Origin: Kiritimatiellia bacterium
GTDB taxonomy: Bacteria > Verrucomicrobiota > Kiritimatiellia > SLAD01
Direction of reading: 5' to 3'
Assembly: GCA_007134735.1 (NCBI GenBank)
Contig: SLKG01000166.1
Location: forward strand, 1 to 37,760
DNA: 37,760 nt
Shown here: piece after piece, positions 7,748-16,778 of the stretch
Position numbering within the stretch: position 1 is the first letter of the stretch
Layout: each line of letters begins with the position of its first letter
Program-made: the position numbers and the translations under genes
The notes under the pieces: model-generated
Databases searched by the model: none
What the model was told of the DNA's origin: nothing
The model's input: only the letters and a program-made list of their open reading frames with translations

Positions 7748-8470
7748 CTACCGGCCCACCGCCAACCGGGCCGCGAGCCGTGCCGGAAGGCCCGAATCGA
7801 TAATTTTCTTCTGCGTAACACGATAATCGTAGGATACCCGATGCAATTCGATCTCGTTGTTCAGCAGATCGTAAATGGCATACGCCGCGCGGGGATCGCC
7901 GTCCCTCGGCTGACCTACACTACCGACATTGATGAAGTATTTCTTTCCGAGTGAAATCCGTATCTTGGCGTACAGACCGGCACGTACCACTTCCGCCTTT
8001 TCAAAAGCCAACGGAACATGCGTATGCCCGAAAAAACAAAGGGAGGTGGCCTGATACGCGAAACTCGCCTCCGCTTCCAGCTTGTCGAAAACATAACCCC
8101 ACATTTCCGGTGTATCCAGCGTGCTGTGCACAATCGTAAACGTCTCAACCCGGTCCACGTATTTCAACCCCCGTAAATAATCACGCTGTTCTTCCGACAA
8201 CTGTCTCCGCGTCCAGTCCACAACGTCCGCCGCCAGCGGATGAAAACCGTTCAGATTATCATTGTGCGAGCAGTAATGGTCGTGATTCCCCCGAACCGTC
8301 GGGCACCCCAGCTCCTGAATGACCTCCAGGCATTCCACGGGATTGGCGTTGTACCCCACGATATCGCCCAGACAAACGTATCCCGATACTTTTTTCGTAC
8401 GAGCGTCCTCCAGCACCGCCCGGAGCGCTTCAAGATTGCTGTGAATGTCCGCTAGGATGGCATACTTCAT
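7748..8470 (-). CDS. Calcineurin-like metallophosphoesterase
   Basis: This 240-residue protein has a complete dimetal phosphoesterase motif set: Asp8 and His10 (ADIHSN), Asp36 (GDIVGY), Asn62-His63 (GNHD), His115 (VHST) and His149/His151 (GHTH). The segment NVGSVGQPRDGDPRAAY is characteristic of a widespread bacterial subgroup of YfcE/Ap4A-hydrolase-like enzymes. Possible substrates are phosphodiesters or dinucleoside polyphosphates; the specific one cannot be told. It is cytoplasmic, with no signal peptide. It lies 19 bp after the acylphosphatase gene, so the two small phosphatases are probably one transcript. Confidence 0.88.
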   Translation of the reverse strand: MKYAILADIHSNLEALRAVLEDARTKKVSGYVCLGDIVGYNANPVECLEVIQELGCPTVRGNHDHYCSHNDNLNGFHPLAADVVDWTRRQLSEEQRDYLRGLKYVDRVETFTIVHSTLDTPEMWGYVFDKLEAEASFAYQATSLCFFGHTHVPLAFEKAEVVRAGLYAKIRISLGKKYFINVGSVGQPRDGDPRAAYAIYDLLNNEIELHRVSYDYRVTQKKIIDSGLPARLAARLAVGR

Positions 8471-8489
8471 AATCCTGCATTCCCATGGC

Positions 8490-8774
8490 TTATCCGTATC
8501 GAACCGTGAAATCCCGGTATTCTCCCGTTGCCCCGCCCCATTGAATGGATTCGTTGAATATAAAACGGCCCACCGGCGATTGCTTGACGGCCTGAATGAA
8601 ACGCAGAATCTCGCCCTCTTCGCCCTCTACGCATATACGCACACTTCCGTCCATTTCATTTTGTACAAACCCGGACACCGGGTAATCCTTCGCCACGTGA
8701 ACAACCGTGTAACGAAACCCCACCCCTTGTACACGGCCCGCATATCGAACAACAGCTCTTTTCCTTCCACTCAT
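8490..8774 (-). CDS. acyP: Acylphosphatase
   Basis: This 94-residue cytoplasmic enzyme hydrolyses carboxyl-phosphate mixed anhydrides. It has the family signature GRVQGVGFRYT, holding the catalytic Arg, and GFVQNEMDGSV, holding the catalytic Asn. The length is normal for the family (about 90). The frame stays open for a further 36 codons upstream, but conservation begins at MSGRKRAVVRYAGRVQG, so I place the start at 8774. The gene is followed closely by the metallophosphoesterase. It is divergent from the small membrane protein gene, with about 115 bp between the two starts. Confidence 0.92.
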   Translation of the reverse strand: MSGRKRAVVRYAGRVQGVGFRYTVVHVAKDYPVSGFVQNEMDGSVRICVEGEEGEILRFIQAVKQSPVGRFIFNESIQWGGATGEYRDFTVRYG

Positions 8775-8890
8775 CTCCGGCTTCACAGAATAGTATTGTG
8801 GCGGACCGGGCGCAATCGGAAACGTGCGCTTGCCCGGACCCCTCTTCAGCGGTATGTATCCGGTGTGAACCCGGTATCCCAAGGACGATC

Positions 8891-9403
8891 ATGCCCCATA
8901 GCAAAATTCATCTGATCCTGCCGGCGGTCGTTCTGGTCGGCGCCGGGGTCCTGCTGTACGCGTGGCAACACGATCGGGATGCCCGTATGATCCAGCGAAA
9001 TCTCAACCGGTTGCGCGATAACCTTGAGAAAGAAGCAACGGAAACGGGTGCGGGCGCCGTTCGACGCTCAAACCGGATCCCCGGGTTCTTCGCCCCGGAC
9101 GCCGGGTTCCGGCTGGCCCCTCATTTTCCGGTTCCCGTGGATCGGCGAGAACTCGCCGGCCATGTTTTCCGGGCCCGAAACGCCTTGGATACACTGGAAA
9201 TCGATATCCCGGACCGCGAACTGACCATCGCGGATTCACGCCGGGCCGCCGCCATGCGCGTGTTCGCACAGGCCAAAGCCCGCTTTCCCGACGGGCAAAT
9301 CGAGCGGCATGAACTCGAATTCGAGGTGGAATGGATCAAAGAAGACGGAACATGGTTGATCCGGGAAGTCATCCTGGTCCAGGGCGTCCGAAACCCGCGT
9401 TGA
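8891..9403 (+). CDS. Membrane-anchored protein of unknown function
   Basis: This 170-residue protein has one N-terminal membrane segment (about 8-24, ILPAVVLVGAGVLLYAW) followed by an alpha/beta domain. The end, HELEFEVEWIKEDGTWLIREVIL, is typical of small cystatin- or NTF2-like folds ('W..E.G.W.I..v'), but no catalytic residues are evident and I do not assign a family. The ATG at 8891 has AAGGA five bases upstream and leads straight into the membrane segment, so I prefer it to the in-frame ATG at 8798. Its last 35 bases overlap the 3' end of the convergent glutaminyl cyclotransferase gene. Confidence 0.7.
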   Translation: MPHSKIHLILPAVVLVGAGVLLYAWQHDRDARMIQRNLNRLRDNLEKEATETGAGAVRRSNRIPGFFAPDAGFRLAPHFPVPVDRRELAGHVFRARNALDTLEIDIPDRELTIADSRRAAAMRVFAQAKARFPDGQIERHELEFEVEWIKEDGTWLIREVILVQGVRNPR

Positions 9404-10199
9404 GCGGTCCGACCAGTTCGATCTGGTACAGCTTCGGCCAGAGTTTACCCGTGACAAAAATGCGCTGTCCCTCTTCGTCATACGCAATTCCGTTCAGGAC
9501 ATCCACCTGTCGGCCGGCACGATCCCCGGGCGCCAAAATTCCGCGAAGATCAATCCAGCCGACCACATCACCCGTATCCGGATCAATGCGCGCAATCCAA
9601 TCTCCGGGAAACACGTTCGCCCAAATCTCCCCCTTGAGGTACGCCAGTTCGTTCAGATTGGAGACCGGTCGACCCGCCGCCCGGACGGTCACCGTTCGAA
9701 CAGGCTCAAATGTTTCGCGATCCATGAACCTCAGACGCTCGGACCCGTCACTCATCACAAAATAGGACCCGTCCCAGGTCAATCCCCAGCCCTCCCCCTC
9801 GTATTCAAAGGTGCCCACCCGGGAAAACGATTCGACATCGTATATGAACCCGGTTTCGGATTTCCACGTCAGTTGATACAAACGTCCGTCGACATGGGCC
9901 AACCCCTCCCCGAAATAGCGGTTCGGGAGATCAACCCGGCGCAAAACGTTTCCCGTTTCCAGGTCCACCTTTCGAACCGAGGATCGCCCATGCAAACCCG
10001 TGCTCTCATACAGATATCCGTCATGAAACAGCAAACCCTGTGTAAAGGCGCGCTCATCATGCGGATACGAGGCGACAACCCGGTATCCGTAAACAGGAAT
10101 GCCGCCCGACTCGACCGGGGGAGAGAGTCGTTCAACCGGCCGGCCGCAGGATAGGCACCCAAACACGAGCGCCAGCGTAATGGTGATGGATCGCCACAT
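9369..10199 (-). CDS. Glutaminyl-peptide cyclotransferase (plant/bacterial type)
   Basis: This enzyme converts N-terminal glutamine of peptides to pyroglutamate. The 276-residue protein starts with an export signal with cysteines at 15 and 18, so it may be a lipoprotein, though the lipobox is imperfect. The mature part has the five-bladed propeller motifs of the papaya-latex-type family: FTQGLLFHDGYLYESTG with the conserved Glu, YFGEGLAHVDGRLYQLTWK, EGWGLTWDGSYFVMSDGS, NLNELAYLKGEIWANVF and VLNGIAYDEEGQRIFVTGKL. It acts in the periplasm or at the cell surface, which could protect the exported proteins of this genome. It sits 34 bp downstream of the IspD-like gene on the same strand. Confidence 0.92.
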   Translation of the reverse strand: MWRSITITLALVFGCLSCGRPVERLSPPVESGGIPVYGYRVVASYPHDERAFTQGLLFHDGYLYESTGLHGRSSVRKVDLETGNVLRRVDLPNRYFGEGLAHVDGRLYQLTWKSETGFIYDVESFSRVGTFEYEGEGWGLTWDGSYFVMSDGSERLRFMDRETFEPVRTVTVRAAGRPVSNLNELAYLKGEIWANVFPGDWIARIDPDTGDVVGWIDLRGILAPGDRAGRQVDVLNGIAYDEEGQRIFVTGKLWPKLYQIELVGPLNAGFGRPGPG

Positions 10200-10233
10200 C
10201 GGAAAGGATCATCTGCACGGAATAATTACCGGC

Positions 10234-10920
10234 TTACACCCGCAGGATGGAAGAAGCCAGCAGCAGGTCGTCCGCTTCCACGATTTTCACGTTGCTGCGG
10301 GGTGCGGGAACCAGATGCACGGCCTTATGCGCACGCTCATACGCAATGGATTCTTCCTCATATTTCAGATTCTTCTTCCTGGCCGAACGGAGCGCCTTGC
10401 TTAACGTGTCCAGCTTGTAGGCCTGCGGGGTCTGTACCACCCACCCGGTTCGGGGCGGAATCGTTTTTGACGCTTTCAAGCCCTTGTTCACCACTTTGAC
10501 CGATTCCTCAATCCGGTAAGCCGCAATACCGCTTCCATAACGTTTGGCCGCCTTTACCGTCTGGGAAATCAATTCCGGCTGCACGCAGGGACGGGATGCT
10601 TCATGAATAACCACCACCGCGGCATCATCCTTAATGGCGTTCAGCCCGCTCTGAACGGATGCCGCGCGCTGTGTCGAGCCCGCCAAAACTTTTCTGAGCT
10701 TGGAACACCCGAACAAATTGGCCATCCCCCCCACGTGCTCCGTCCGGTCCTTGCTCACAATCAGCAAAATCCCTTCAATGTCGGCGCATTCTTCAAAAGC
10801 CAGGAGGGAATATACCAGAGTGGGCCGGTCGCCCAGATGGAGATACGCGGTTTCCGTTCCAGCGGAAAGCTCTTCCTGCTTTCCACATGCCAAGATCATA
10901 CCCCACACGCCACTTACCAT
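10234..10920 (-). CDS. IspD-like cytidylyltransferase with altered active site
   Basis: This 228-residue protein has the overall fold and order of IspD, which makes CDP-methylerythritol in the MEP isoprenoid pathway. The recognisable parts are AGSTQRAASVQSGL (81-94), VIHEASRP (104-111), QTPQAYKLDTL (163-173) and NVKIVEADDLLLA (210-222). The N-terminal nucleotide loop, normally AAGxGxRM followed by a conserved Lys, reads ACGKQEELSAG here. The metal-binding Asp of VHDAARP is Glu107. A near-perfect AAGGAGG ribosome-binding site lies four bases before the ATG, so it is expressed as a real gene. I infer either a lineage-specific IspD with a remodelled site or a paralogue of different activity. No other MEP gene lies beside it. 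Confidence 0.7.
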   Translation of the reverse strand: MVSGVWGMILACGKQEELSAGTETAYLHLGDRPTLVYSLLAFEECADIEGILLIVSKDRTEHVGGMANLFGCSKLRKVLAGSTQRAASVQSGLNAIKDDAAVVVIHEASRPCVQPELISQTVKAAKRYGSGIAAYRIEESVKVVNKGLKASKTIPPRTGWVVQTPQAYKLDTLSKALRSARKKNLKYEEESIAYERAHKAVHLVPAPRSNVKIVEADDLLLASSILRV

Positions 10921-11089
10921 AACCCCTCCTTTCAGACTGCTCCGCGTGAATGACTCTACTGAAACCGAGGTAATCCGGAACGAGGGTATAAATGAATGAT
11001 AATCCCGTCAAGCGAATTTTGACCCTTCAGGCGCATGCCGCCCTCCGTAAGAGGCTTTTCCCCGCTATCGGCCGCCGATTTCTGCGTGA

Positions 11090-11734
11090 TTATCGGGGTT
11101 GAGGGGGTTTCAGGGCGGCAATTCGAGACATGACCAACTGGCCGATCCGGGCATAATCCGGTTTTCCGTCCCGCAATTCGGGCAGTTCGTCGGGCATAAT
11201 CGGCTTTCCGTAATACACGTTCACCTTTTTCGGCCTGATCAGGATGGCCCCACGGGGGAAAGCCCGGTAACTGCCGTCAATATACACGGGGATTACAGGC
11301 ACGGACGCTTTTGCAATCAACAACCCGATTCCGCCCTTGGCTTCCTGCAAACGGCCGTCCATCGTGCGCGTGCCCTCGGGAAACAGGCACAACAAGCGGC
11401 CGCTCTTAAGCAATCGAACGCCTTTTCGAAGCGCGGACAAATCTCCGCGGTCCCGGTCTATGGGGACCGTCCCCATCTTTCTGAGAAACCAGCCGAACGG
11501 TTTGAAACGAAACAGTGTGCCGCGGGCCATGAAGCGAACCGCCCGATGCCTGATGGCACTGCCTACCAGCGGCGGATCCATGTAACTGGCATGATTGGAC
11601 GCCATCAGGCATCCCCCGGACGCCGGGATATGCTCCGCTCCATGAACCTCCAGACGAAACATGAGGCGGCAGAAGCCATAGAATAACGCACGGAAAAAGC
11701 GAAAGAACCCAGGTTGTATCGTATCGTCGCTCAT
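11090..11734 (-). CDS. plsC: 1-acyl-sn-glycerol-3-phosphate acyltransferase
   Basis: PlsC acylates lysophosphatidic acid to phosphatidic acid at the inner membrane. The 214-residue protein has the HX4D motif (NHASYMD, His48 and Asp53), the acceptor-binding FPEGTR (118-123) and VPVIPVYIDGSYRAFPRG. A hydrophobic N-terminal stretch (about 10-27) precedes the catalytic domain. The start codon overlaps the cmk stop by four bases (ATGA), so it is translationally coupled. The cmk-plsC pair is a common bacterial arrangement. The 169-bp gap downstream, before the IspD-like gene, contains a GC-rich hairpin but no T-run, so a terminator there is uncertain. Confidence 0.94.
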   Translation of the reverse strand: MSDDTIQPGFFRFFRALFYGFCRLMFRLEVHGAEHIPASGGCLMASNHASYMDPPLVGSAIRHRAVRFMARGTLFRFKPFGWFLRKMGTVPIDRDRGDLSALRKGVRLLKSGRLLCLFPEGTRTMDGRLQEAKGGIGLLIAKASVPVIPVYIDGSYRAFPRGAILIRPKKVNVYYGKPIMPDELPELRDGKPDYARIGQLVMSRIAALKPPQPR

Positions 11735-12417
11735 GCCCCTTCGGCCCGTTTGACTTCACGCACAATGAAATCGACGACTTCCTCGATGGCCATACGGGTC
11801 GTGTTGATGACGCGAGCCCCCAGAGGGATCTGGAGCGGAGCCGTCTTTCGCGAAGAATCTTTCAAGTCCCGCCGCTTGAGCGAATCCAGGACCTGTTTTT
11901 CATCGCCTCTACCCTCCGTTTCCAGCAATTCCCTGTATCGCCGGCGGGCCCGTTCTTCCGGATCGGCATCCAGGTAGAACTTGAACACGGCATTAGGGAA
12001 AACCACCGAACCGATATCCCGGCCTTCCATAACCAGGTCTCCGAATTCAGCAGTCTCCCGCAAACGATCCACCATGAACGCCCGCACCTCCGGAATCACC
12101 GCCACATCGCTGACCCGCTCGCGTACCGGCTCGGAACGCAACTGCGCCGTGGGATCCTCGCCGTCAATGGTGAATTTCAAGACCTTGTCATCGAGGAAAA
12201 ACTCCCAGTTCGAACACTCCATCAGCGCAATTACCCGGTCGGGTTCCTTTACATCCACGCCCTCCCGGACCGCTTTCCACGTCATGCCCCGGTATAAAGC
12301 CCCCGAGTCCACATATACGTACCCCAGCTTCTGCGCCGCCTCACGGGAAACAGTCGATTTCCCGGAGGCGGACGGCCCGTCAATGGCAACGGTGATGAAC
12401 TCGGAATTATTCGACAT
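11731..12417 (-). CDS. cmk: Cytidylate kinase
   Basis: This 228-residue cytoplasmic kinase phosphorylates CMP and dCMP. The P-loop GPSASGKST lies at residues 14-22. It is followed by VDSGALYRGMTWKA, the NMP-binding insert, DLVMEGRDIGSVVFPNAVFK and the LID region DSLKRRDLKDSSRKTAPL, all typical of Cmk. The frame is open for 80 more codons upstream, but those lie inside aroA. The ATG at 12417 begins MSNNSEFITVAIDGP and is the right start. It overlaps the aroA end by 11 bases, and its own stop overlaps the plsC start. Confidence 0.96.
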   Translation of the reverse strand: MSNNSEFITVAIDGPSASGKSTVSREAAQKLGYVYVDSGALYRGMTWKAVREGVDVKEPDRVIALMECSNWEFFLDDKVLKFTIDGEDPTAQLRSEPVRERVSDVAVIPEVRAFMVDRLRETAEFGDLVMEGRDIGSVVFPNAVFKFYLDADPEERARRRYRELLETEGRGDEKQVLDSLKRRDLKDSSRKTAPLQIPLGARVINTTRMAIEEVVDFIVREVKRAEGA

Positions 12418-13735
12418 GGGCCCCCAATGTTCGCATGTCCTCCCAGAAATCCGGATAGGACGTTTCAATACACGCAATATCCTGAATGTGAACCGGAAAC
12501 GGGGTATACAGGGCCATAACCGCCATCGCCATGGCAATCCGGTGGTCCCCGTATGAATATACGCGAACCGGCTTGTCGCCTTCCGGCACGCCGCCCCGAA
12601 TGACCATGCCGTCCTCCTTCTCCTGCACATCCACGCCGATGGCCCGCAGGTTTTCAACCATGGCGGTGATTCGGTTGGCTTCCTTGACGCGCAATTCGGA
12701 GGCGTCGCGAATCACCGTTTCGCCTTCCGCAACGGCCGCCGCCACCGCCAGGACGGGGATTTCGTCGATGAGGTTCGGAATCTCATCTCCGCCGATTTCC
12801 GTGCCGTGCAGACTCGTGCCCGTAACCTTGATATCGCCGTAGGGTTCCTGTTCGTCCTTTTGACTGCGCCGGGACACCTTGATTCGCGCCCCCATGCGTT
12901 TAAGCGCATCCAGTACCGCCGTTCGACGGGGATTGAGCCCCACCCGTTTCACGGACAAGGAGGCCCGCCGAAGGCCGGCCGCGGCGACAATGGGGAAGGC
13001 CGCGGAGGAAAGATCGCCGGGAACCACCCAGTCCCGGCTCGTCAATTTCGGTCCGTCCGGCCCGAATCCCTCCATCTCAATGGTCTTGTCTTCCACGCGC
13101 ACGGAAATCCCCAGCGCCCTGAATATGCGTTCGGTATGATCCCGCGTAAACTTCGGCTCGATGACCGTGACCGTCCCCTCCGCATGAAGAGCCGCCAGCA
13201 GAACACAGGATTTGATCTGGGCCGACGCCACCGGCAATTCATAGCGGATGCCCTTCAACGGCCCCCCGGTGACGCGCACGGGCGCACTCCCCTTCGATCC
13301 CAGTAACTCGACGCGCGCGCCCATCTTCTCAAGCGGCTCCCGGATGCGGCCCATGGGGCGCGATCGTAACGATTCGTCGCCCGTCAGCGTAAATGTCCCG
13401 GCGTACCCCGCCAGTAATCCACTCAACAACCGCATGGCCGTACCGGAATTGCCCAGGTCAATCCGGTCCGCCGGTTCCATGAGGCGACCGGCCGTACCGT
13501 GAATATGAAGAATCCCGTCCCGTGAATAATGGGTGCGCGCGCCCATGGATTCCATGGCCCGCAACAGGTTCACACAATCTCCGCTGTGCAGGAAATTCCG
13601 TACCGTGGTAATGCCCGAGGAGATGGAAGCCAATATGCCGATCCGGTGCGAAATGCTCTTGTCGCCCGGGGGATAAACCACCCCTCCAAACCGGGAGGCG
13701 GGACGTACAATGGCCATCTGCGGTCTATAAAACAT
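12407..13735 (-). CDS. aroA: 3-phosphoshikimate 1-carboxyvinyltransferase (EPSP synthase)
   Basis: This is the sixth step of the shikimate pathway, joining PEP to shikimate-3-phosphate. The 442-residue protein carries PPGDKSISHR near residue 23, LGNSGTAMRLLSGLLAG, GDESLRSRPMGRI, VASAQIKSCVLLA, the central VVPGDLSSAAF, DEIPVLAVAAAVAEG, LRVKEANRI and the C-terminal YGDHRIAMA. These residues bind phosphate, PEP and shikimate. Length is normal. AGGAA lies upstream of the ATG at 13735; the internal ATG at 13717 is an alternative. It starts six bases after the tyrA stop and overlaps cmk, so it sits in the middle of the aromatic operon. Confidence 0.97.
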   Translation of the reverse strand: MFYRPQMAIVRPASRFGGVVYPPGDKSISHRIGILASISSGITTVRNFLHSGDCVNLLRAMESMGARTHYSRDGILHIHGTAGRLMEPADRIDLGNSGTAMRLLSGLLAGYAGTFTLTGDESLRSRPMGRIREPLEKMGARVELLGSKGSAPVRVTGGPLKGIRYELPVASAQIKSCVLLAALHAEGTVTVIEPKFTRDHTERIFRALGISVRVEDKTIEMEGFGPDGPKLTSRDWVVPGDLSSAAFPIVAAAGLRRASLSVKRVGLNPRRTAVLDALKRMGARIKVSRRSQKDEQEPYGDIKVTGTSLHGTEIGGDEIPNLIDEIPVLAVAAAVAEGETVIRDASELRVKEANRITAMVENLRAIGVDVQEKEDGMVIRGGVPEGDKPVRVYSYGDHRIAMAMAVMALYTPFPVHIQDIACIETSYPDFWEDMRTLGAHVE

Positions 13736-13741
13736 GGGTTC

Positions 13742-14617
13742 CTATTTCCGTGATCGTGTAACCGGACTGTGCTTCATCAATTCCTTCCGCGCCGCTCGCC
13801 CGGCCTCCAGCATGCGCTTCACCCCGTCAAAATCTTCACGCTCCATGAGCTCCAGCAATTCGCCCAGCGTGCGCTCATAGGCGCGCAACTCCTCCACCAG
13901 CATGTCGGCATTTGTACTGACGATGTCGTGCCAGACCTCCGGGGAACCCTCCGCGATGCGCGAAGTATCCTGGAAACCCGTGGCGCAAAACGCCCCGGTA
14001 CGCTTTCGGTCGCCGTCCCGGCCCGCGGTCAACGCCAGCAAAACGGCCACCATGTGCGGTAAATGACTCGTGCGCGCCATGAGACGGTCATGCGCCTCCG
14101 CCTCCATGACCAGCGTATGTGAACCCAGTCGCGCCCAGAACTCCGTCACCCGGCCCGTCTGCGCCGAGGACGCTCCCGCTGTTACAATGACCAGTGCGCC
14201 TTCGTATAAATCTTCGCGCGCCGCGGCCAATCCCTGCTGTTCCGATCCCGCGACCGGATGACTTCCGATAAACGTCGCCGGCGAGTCCCCGAGTATTCCG
14301 GCCACATCCCGCATCAGCTTTGATTTCGTACTGCCGACATCGGTTACAATACAGCCTTCCGGCAACGCGGAACGACATTGGCGAACCAAATCGGGGATCG
14401 TAAGAATCGGCGTGCAGAAAATCACAAATTCCGCGCCGGCCACCGCTTCCGCGGGGTCATCAAACGCCCGGTCCACCATGCCGCGGGATACCGATTCCTC
14501 CCGGGTCTCGGCCCGCCGCGCATACCCGTGAATTGTCCCGGCATAACCCGATCGCCGCAGGGCCCATCCCAGCGAACCGCCCATCAGCCCCAACCCCATT
14601 ATGGCTACCCGTTCCAT
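13742..14617 (-). CDS. tyrA: Prephenate dehydrogenase
   Basis: TyrA oxidatively decarboxylates prephenate to 4-hydroxyphenylpyruvate, the precursor of tyrosine. The 291-residue protein has the Rossmann loop [11 protein letters not shown] (7-17), [16 protein letters not shown], the conserved [14 protein letters not shown] and a helical dimerisation domain with [16 protein letters not shown]. There is no ACT domain and no chorismate mutase fusion; the mutase is supplied by pheA in the same cluster. The gene lies 14 bases after aroF and six before aroA. I cannot exclude arogenate as substrate. Confidence 0.94.
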   Translation of the reverse strand: MERVAIMGLGLMGGSLGWALRRSGYAGTIHGYARRAETREESVSRGMVDRAFDDPAEAVAGAEFVIFCTPILTIPDLVRQCRSALPEGCIVTDVGSTKSKLMRDVAGILGDSPATFIGSHPVAGSEQQGLAAAREDLYEGALVIVTAGASSAQTGRVTEFWARLGSHTLVMEAEAHDRLMARTSHLPHMVAVLLALTAGRDGDRKRTGAFCATGFQDTSRIAEGSPEVWHDIVSTNADMLVEELRAYERTLGELLELMEREDFDGVKRMLEAGRAARKELMKHSPVTRSRK

Positions 14618-14631
14618 TCCTCATTCCTTAA

Positions 14632-15666
14632 TTATAAAGACCGCCCCACAGCGGGGGATAACCGGCCCAGTTCTTCCATCATACCGGCAAATCGCTTCGG
14701 AAGCAGGGCTTGCGGTCCATCCGATAACGCTTCCTCCGGCCGGGGATGCAGCTCCACGATGATGCCGTCCGCACCCGCCGCCACGGCGGCATACGCCATC
14801 GGGGCGACCAGATCCCAATGACCGGTCCCATGACTCGGGTCCACCATGACCGGAAGATGACTCTCGCGCCGGATGACCGGAACCGCACTGATGTCCACCG
14901 TGTTGCGCGTAAAGGGCTCAAACGTGCGAATTCCCCGCTCACATAAAATCACCTGGTGGTTCCCCTCGCACATGACGTACTCGGCGCTCATCAACAATTC
15001 TTCAAGGGTGGCGGACATACCCCTCTTGATCAGTACCGGTTTACGGATTCTTCCCACCGCGCGCAGCAGGTTGAAATTCTGCATGTTCCGCGCCCCGATC
15101 TGCAGGATATCCGCCGTTTCCGCCACCAGGTCCACATCCTTCGTGTCCATGACCTCGGTGATGACCGGCAAGCCGACCTCCCGGCGAACCTCGGAGAGCA
15201 ACCGCAATCCCTCGGCGCCCAGTCCCTGGAACGAATACGGCGAGGTACGCGGCTTGAACGCGCCCGCCCGCAAAACGTGCGCCCCGTGTTCCTTCACAAA
15301 CTGCGCGATCTCGAACAACAGGTCGCGGTTTTCCACCGAACACGGGCCCGCGATAACCGTTACCGCCTGCCCGCCGATCTCCACCGGATCGGCGCCCTCC
15401 GTGACCGGCGGAATCCGGATCCGTGTCCGGTCCGCCCTCGCCTCCCGGCTGGCCAGTTTGTACGGTTTCAATACCCGCAACACCGATTCAACGCCGGGAA
15501 AAACCTCCAACGGCTTGTTGCGAAGAAGCGATTCGTCTCCGATGATGCCGATCACGGTGCGTTCGACGCCACGGCTGATATTCGTGTCGAACCCCCACCC
15601 CTGGACGGTATCCAGAATGTGCGTGATATCCTGGTCGCTCGCGTCTCGTTTCAATACGATAATCAT
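14632..15666 (-). CDS. aroF: 3-deoxy-7-phosphoheptulonate synthase (DAHP synthase)
   Basis: This is the first enzyme of the shikimate pathway, condensing PEP with erythrose-4-phosphate. The 344-residue protein is of the type I-beta class. An N-terminal ferredoxin-like regulatory domain of about 70 residues ([18 protein letters not shown] onward) precedes the TIM barrel, with [41 protein letters not shown] and [10 protein letters not shown]. In Thermotoga the equivalent domain mediates tyrosine inhibition, so feedback control is likely here (inference). The start overlaps the hisC stop by four bases. The symbol is used loosely for the DAHP synthase of this class. Confidence 0.95.
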   Translation of the reverse strand: MIIVLKRDASDQDITHILDTVQGWGFDTNISRGVERTVIGIIGDESLLRNKPLEVFPGVESVLRVLKPYKLASREARADRTRIRIPPVTEGADPVEIGGQAVTVIAGPCSVENRDLLFEIAQFVKEHGAHVLRAGAFKPRTSPYSFQGLGAEGLRLLSEVRREVGLPVITEVMDTKDVDLVAETADILQIGARNMQNFNLLRAVGRIRKPVLIKRGMSATLEELLMSAEYVMCEGNHQVILCERGIRTFEPFTRNTVDISAVPVIRRESHLPVMVDPSHGTGHWDLVAPMAYAAVAAGADGIIVELHPRPEEALSDGPQALLPKRFAGMMEELGRLSPAVGRSL

Positions 15667-16769
15667 GACGCTTCCGTCCTTTCCGCCAGCGCCTCATCCA
15701 GCGCCTCAATGAAACGATCGTTCTCGTCCGGGGTCCCGACGGTTACGCGCACATGATCCGGAAACCCGTAGGCATCCATCGGACGGACAATGACCCGCCG
15801 TTTCTGAAGACGCGCAAACATATCGCGTCCCTTCCCCACGCAAACCAGGATAAAATTGGCCACGGACGGCACATAATCCAGGCGGCGCTCCTCAAAGGCC
15901 CGGCTCAAACGCCGCAGGCCGTCCCGGGTCATCCGCTGCGTGTCGGCCACGTGTTCGTCATCCTCCAGCGCCGCGCGAGCCGCCACCTGCGCCATGGCAT
16001 TCACGTTGAACGGCTGTCGAACCCGGTGCAGCAACGCAGCCAGTTCGGACGGCATGATGCCGTACCCGATGCGCAAACCCGCAAGACCATAAGTCTTCGA
16101 AAAGGTGCGCAGGACGCATACCTTCCGCCCTTCCCGGACATAGCGCAACGTGTCCGGTTGCCGGTCCTCGGGCAGCAGCTCAATATACGCCTCGTCAAAC
16201 ACCACCAACGGATGGTCGGGAACCCGCTCCATGAACCCGTCAATCGCCGCCGCATCCACCATGGTGCCCGTGGGATTGTTCGGGTTCGCGATGAACACCA
16301 TGCGCGTGTCCTCCCGTATCGCTTCGCGCATCGCGTCCAGGTCATGCGTATATCGCACCATCGGCGCGGTACGCGTCTCGGCCTGGAACGCCATGGCAAT
16401 CAGCCGGTAAATGAGAAAAGCGCCGTCCGACATGACGATGCTGCTGTCCGGGCCTAGAAACACATGCCCCAACAGTTCGATCAGTTCGTTACTGCCGTTG
16501 CCGATAACCACCTGCCCCGGGTCCACACCGCATTTCCGGGCCAGGGCCTCGGTCAAATAATGACCGCTTCCATCCGGATACAGGTGCATGTCCGAAACGG
16601 CCCCGTTCATGGCCTTCATCGCTTTCGGCGACGGACCCAACGCATTCTCGTTGGACGCCAGCTTCACGATGTCCCCGATCCCGGAAAGACCGAGTTCCCG
16701 GGCCAGCTCCTCCATCGGCCGGCCCGGCTCGTACGCAGGCAGATTCTTGATCCATGGTTTAGTGTTCAC
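15663..16769 (-). CDS. hisC: HisC-family aminotransferase (histidinol-phosphate or aromatic)
   Basis: This 368-residue PLP-dependent class I/II aminotransferase has the HisC pattern: KLASNENALGPSPKAMKAM near the N-terminus, IGNGSNELIELL, FIANPNNPTGTMV, VFDEAYIEL, the PLP-lysine motif FSKTYGLAGLRIGYG and a C-terminal RVTVGTPDENDRFIEAL. Family members act on histidinol phosphate, and many also transaminate phenylpyruvate and 4-hydroxyphenylpyruvate. It is wedged between pheA and aroF, with no other his gene nearby, which suggests that its main job here is the final step of Phe and Tyr synthesis. That is inference from context. It is nine bases downstream of pheA and overlaps aroF. Confidence 0.9.
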   Translation of the reverse strand: MNTKPWIKNLPAYEPGRPMEELARELGLSGIGDIVKLASNENALGPSPKAMKAMNGAVSDMHLYPDGSGHYLTEALARKCGVDPGQVVIGNGSNELIELLGHVFLGPDSSIVMSDGAFLIYRLIAMAFQAETRTAPMVRYTHDLDAMREAIREDTRMVFIANPNNPTGTMVDAAAIDGFMERVPDHPLVVFDEAYIELLPEDRQPDTLRYVREGRKVCVLRTFSKTYGLAGLRIGYGIMPSELAALLHRVRQPFNVNAMAQVAARAALEDDEHVADTQRMTRDGLRRLSRAFEERRLDYVPSVANFILVCVGKGRDMFARLQKRRVIVRPMDAYGFPDHVRVTVGTPDENDRFIEALDEALAERTEAS

Positions 16770-16778
16770 TGGAAGACT

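Noticed and set aside
12418-12657. 80-codon extension of cytidylate kinase
   Set aside because: It lies inside aroA in another frame and is Arg/Trp-rich; Cmk conservation starts at 12417.
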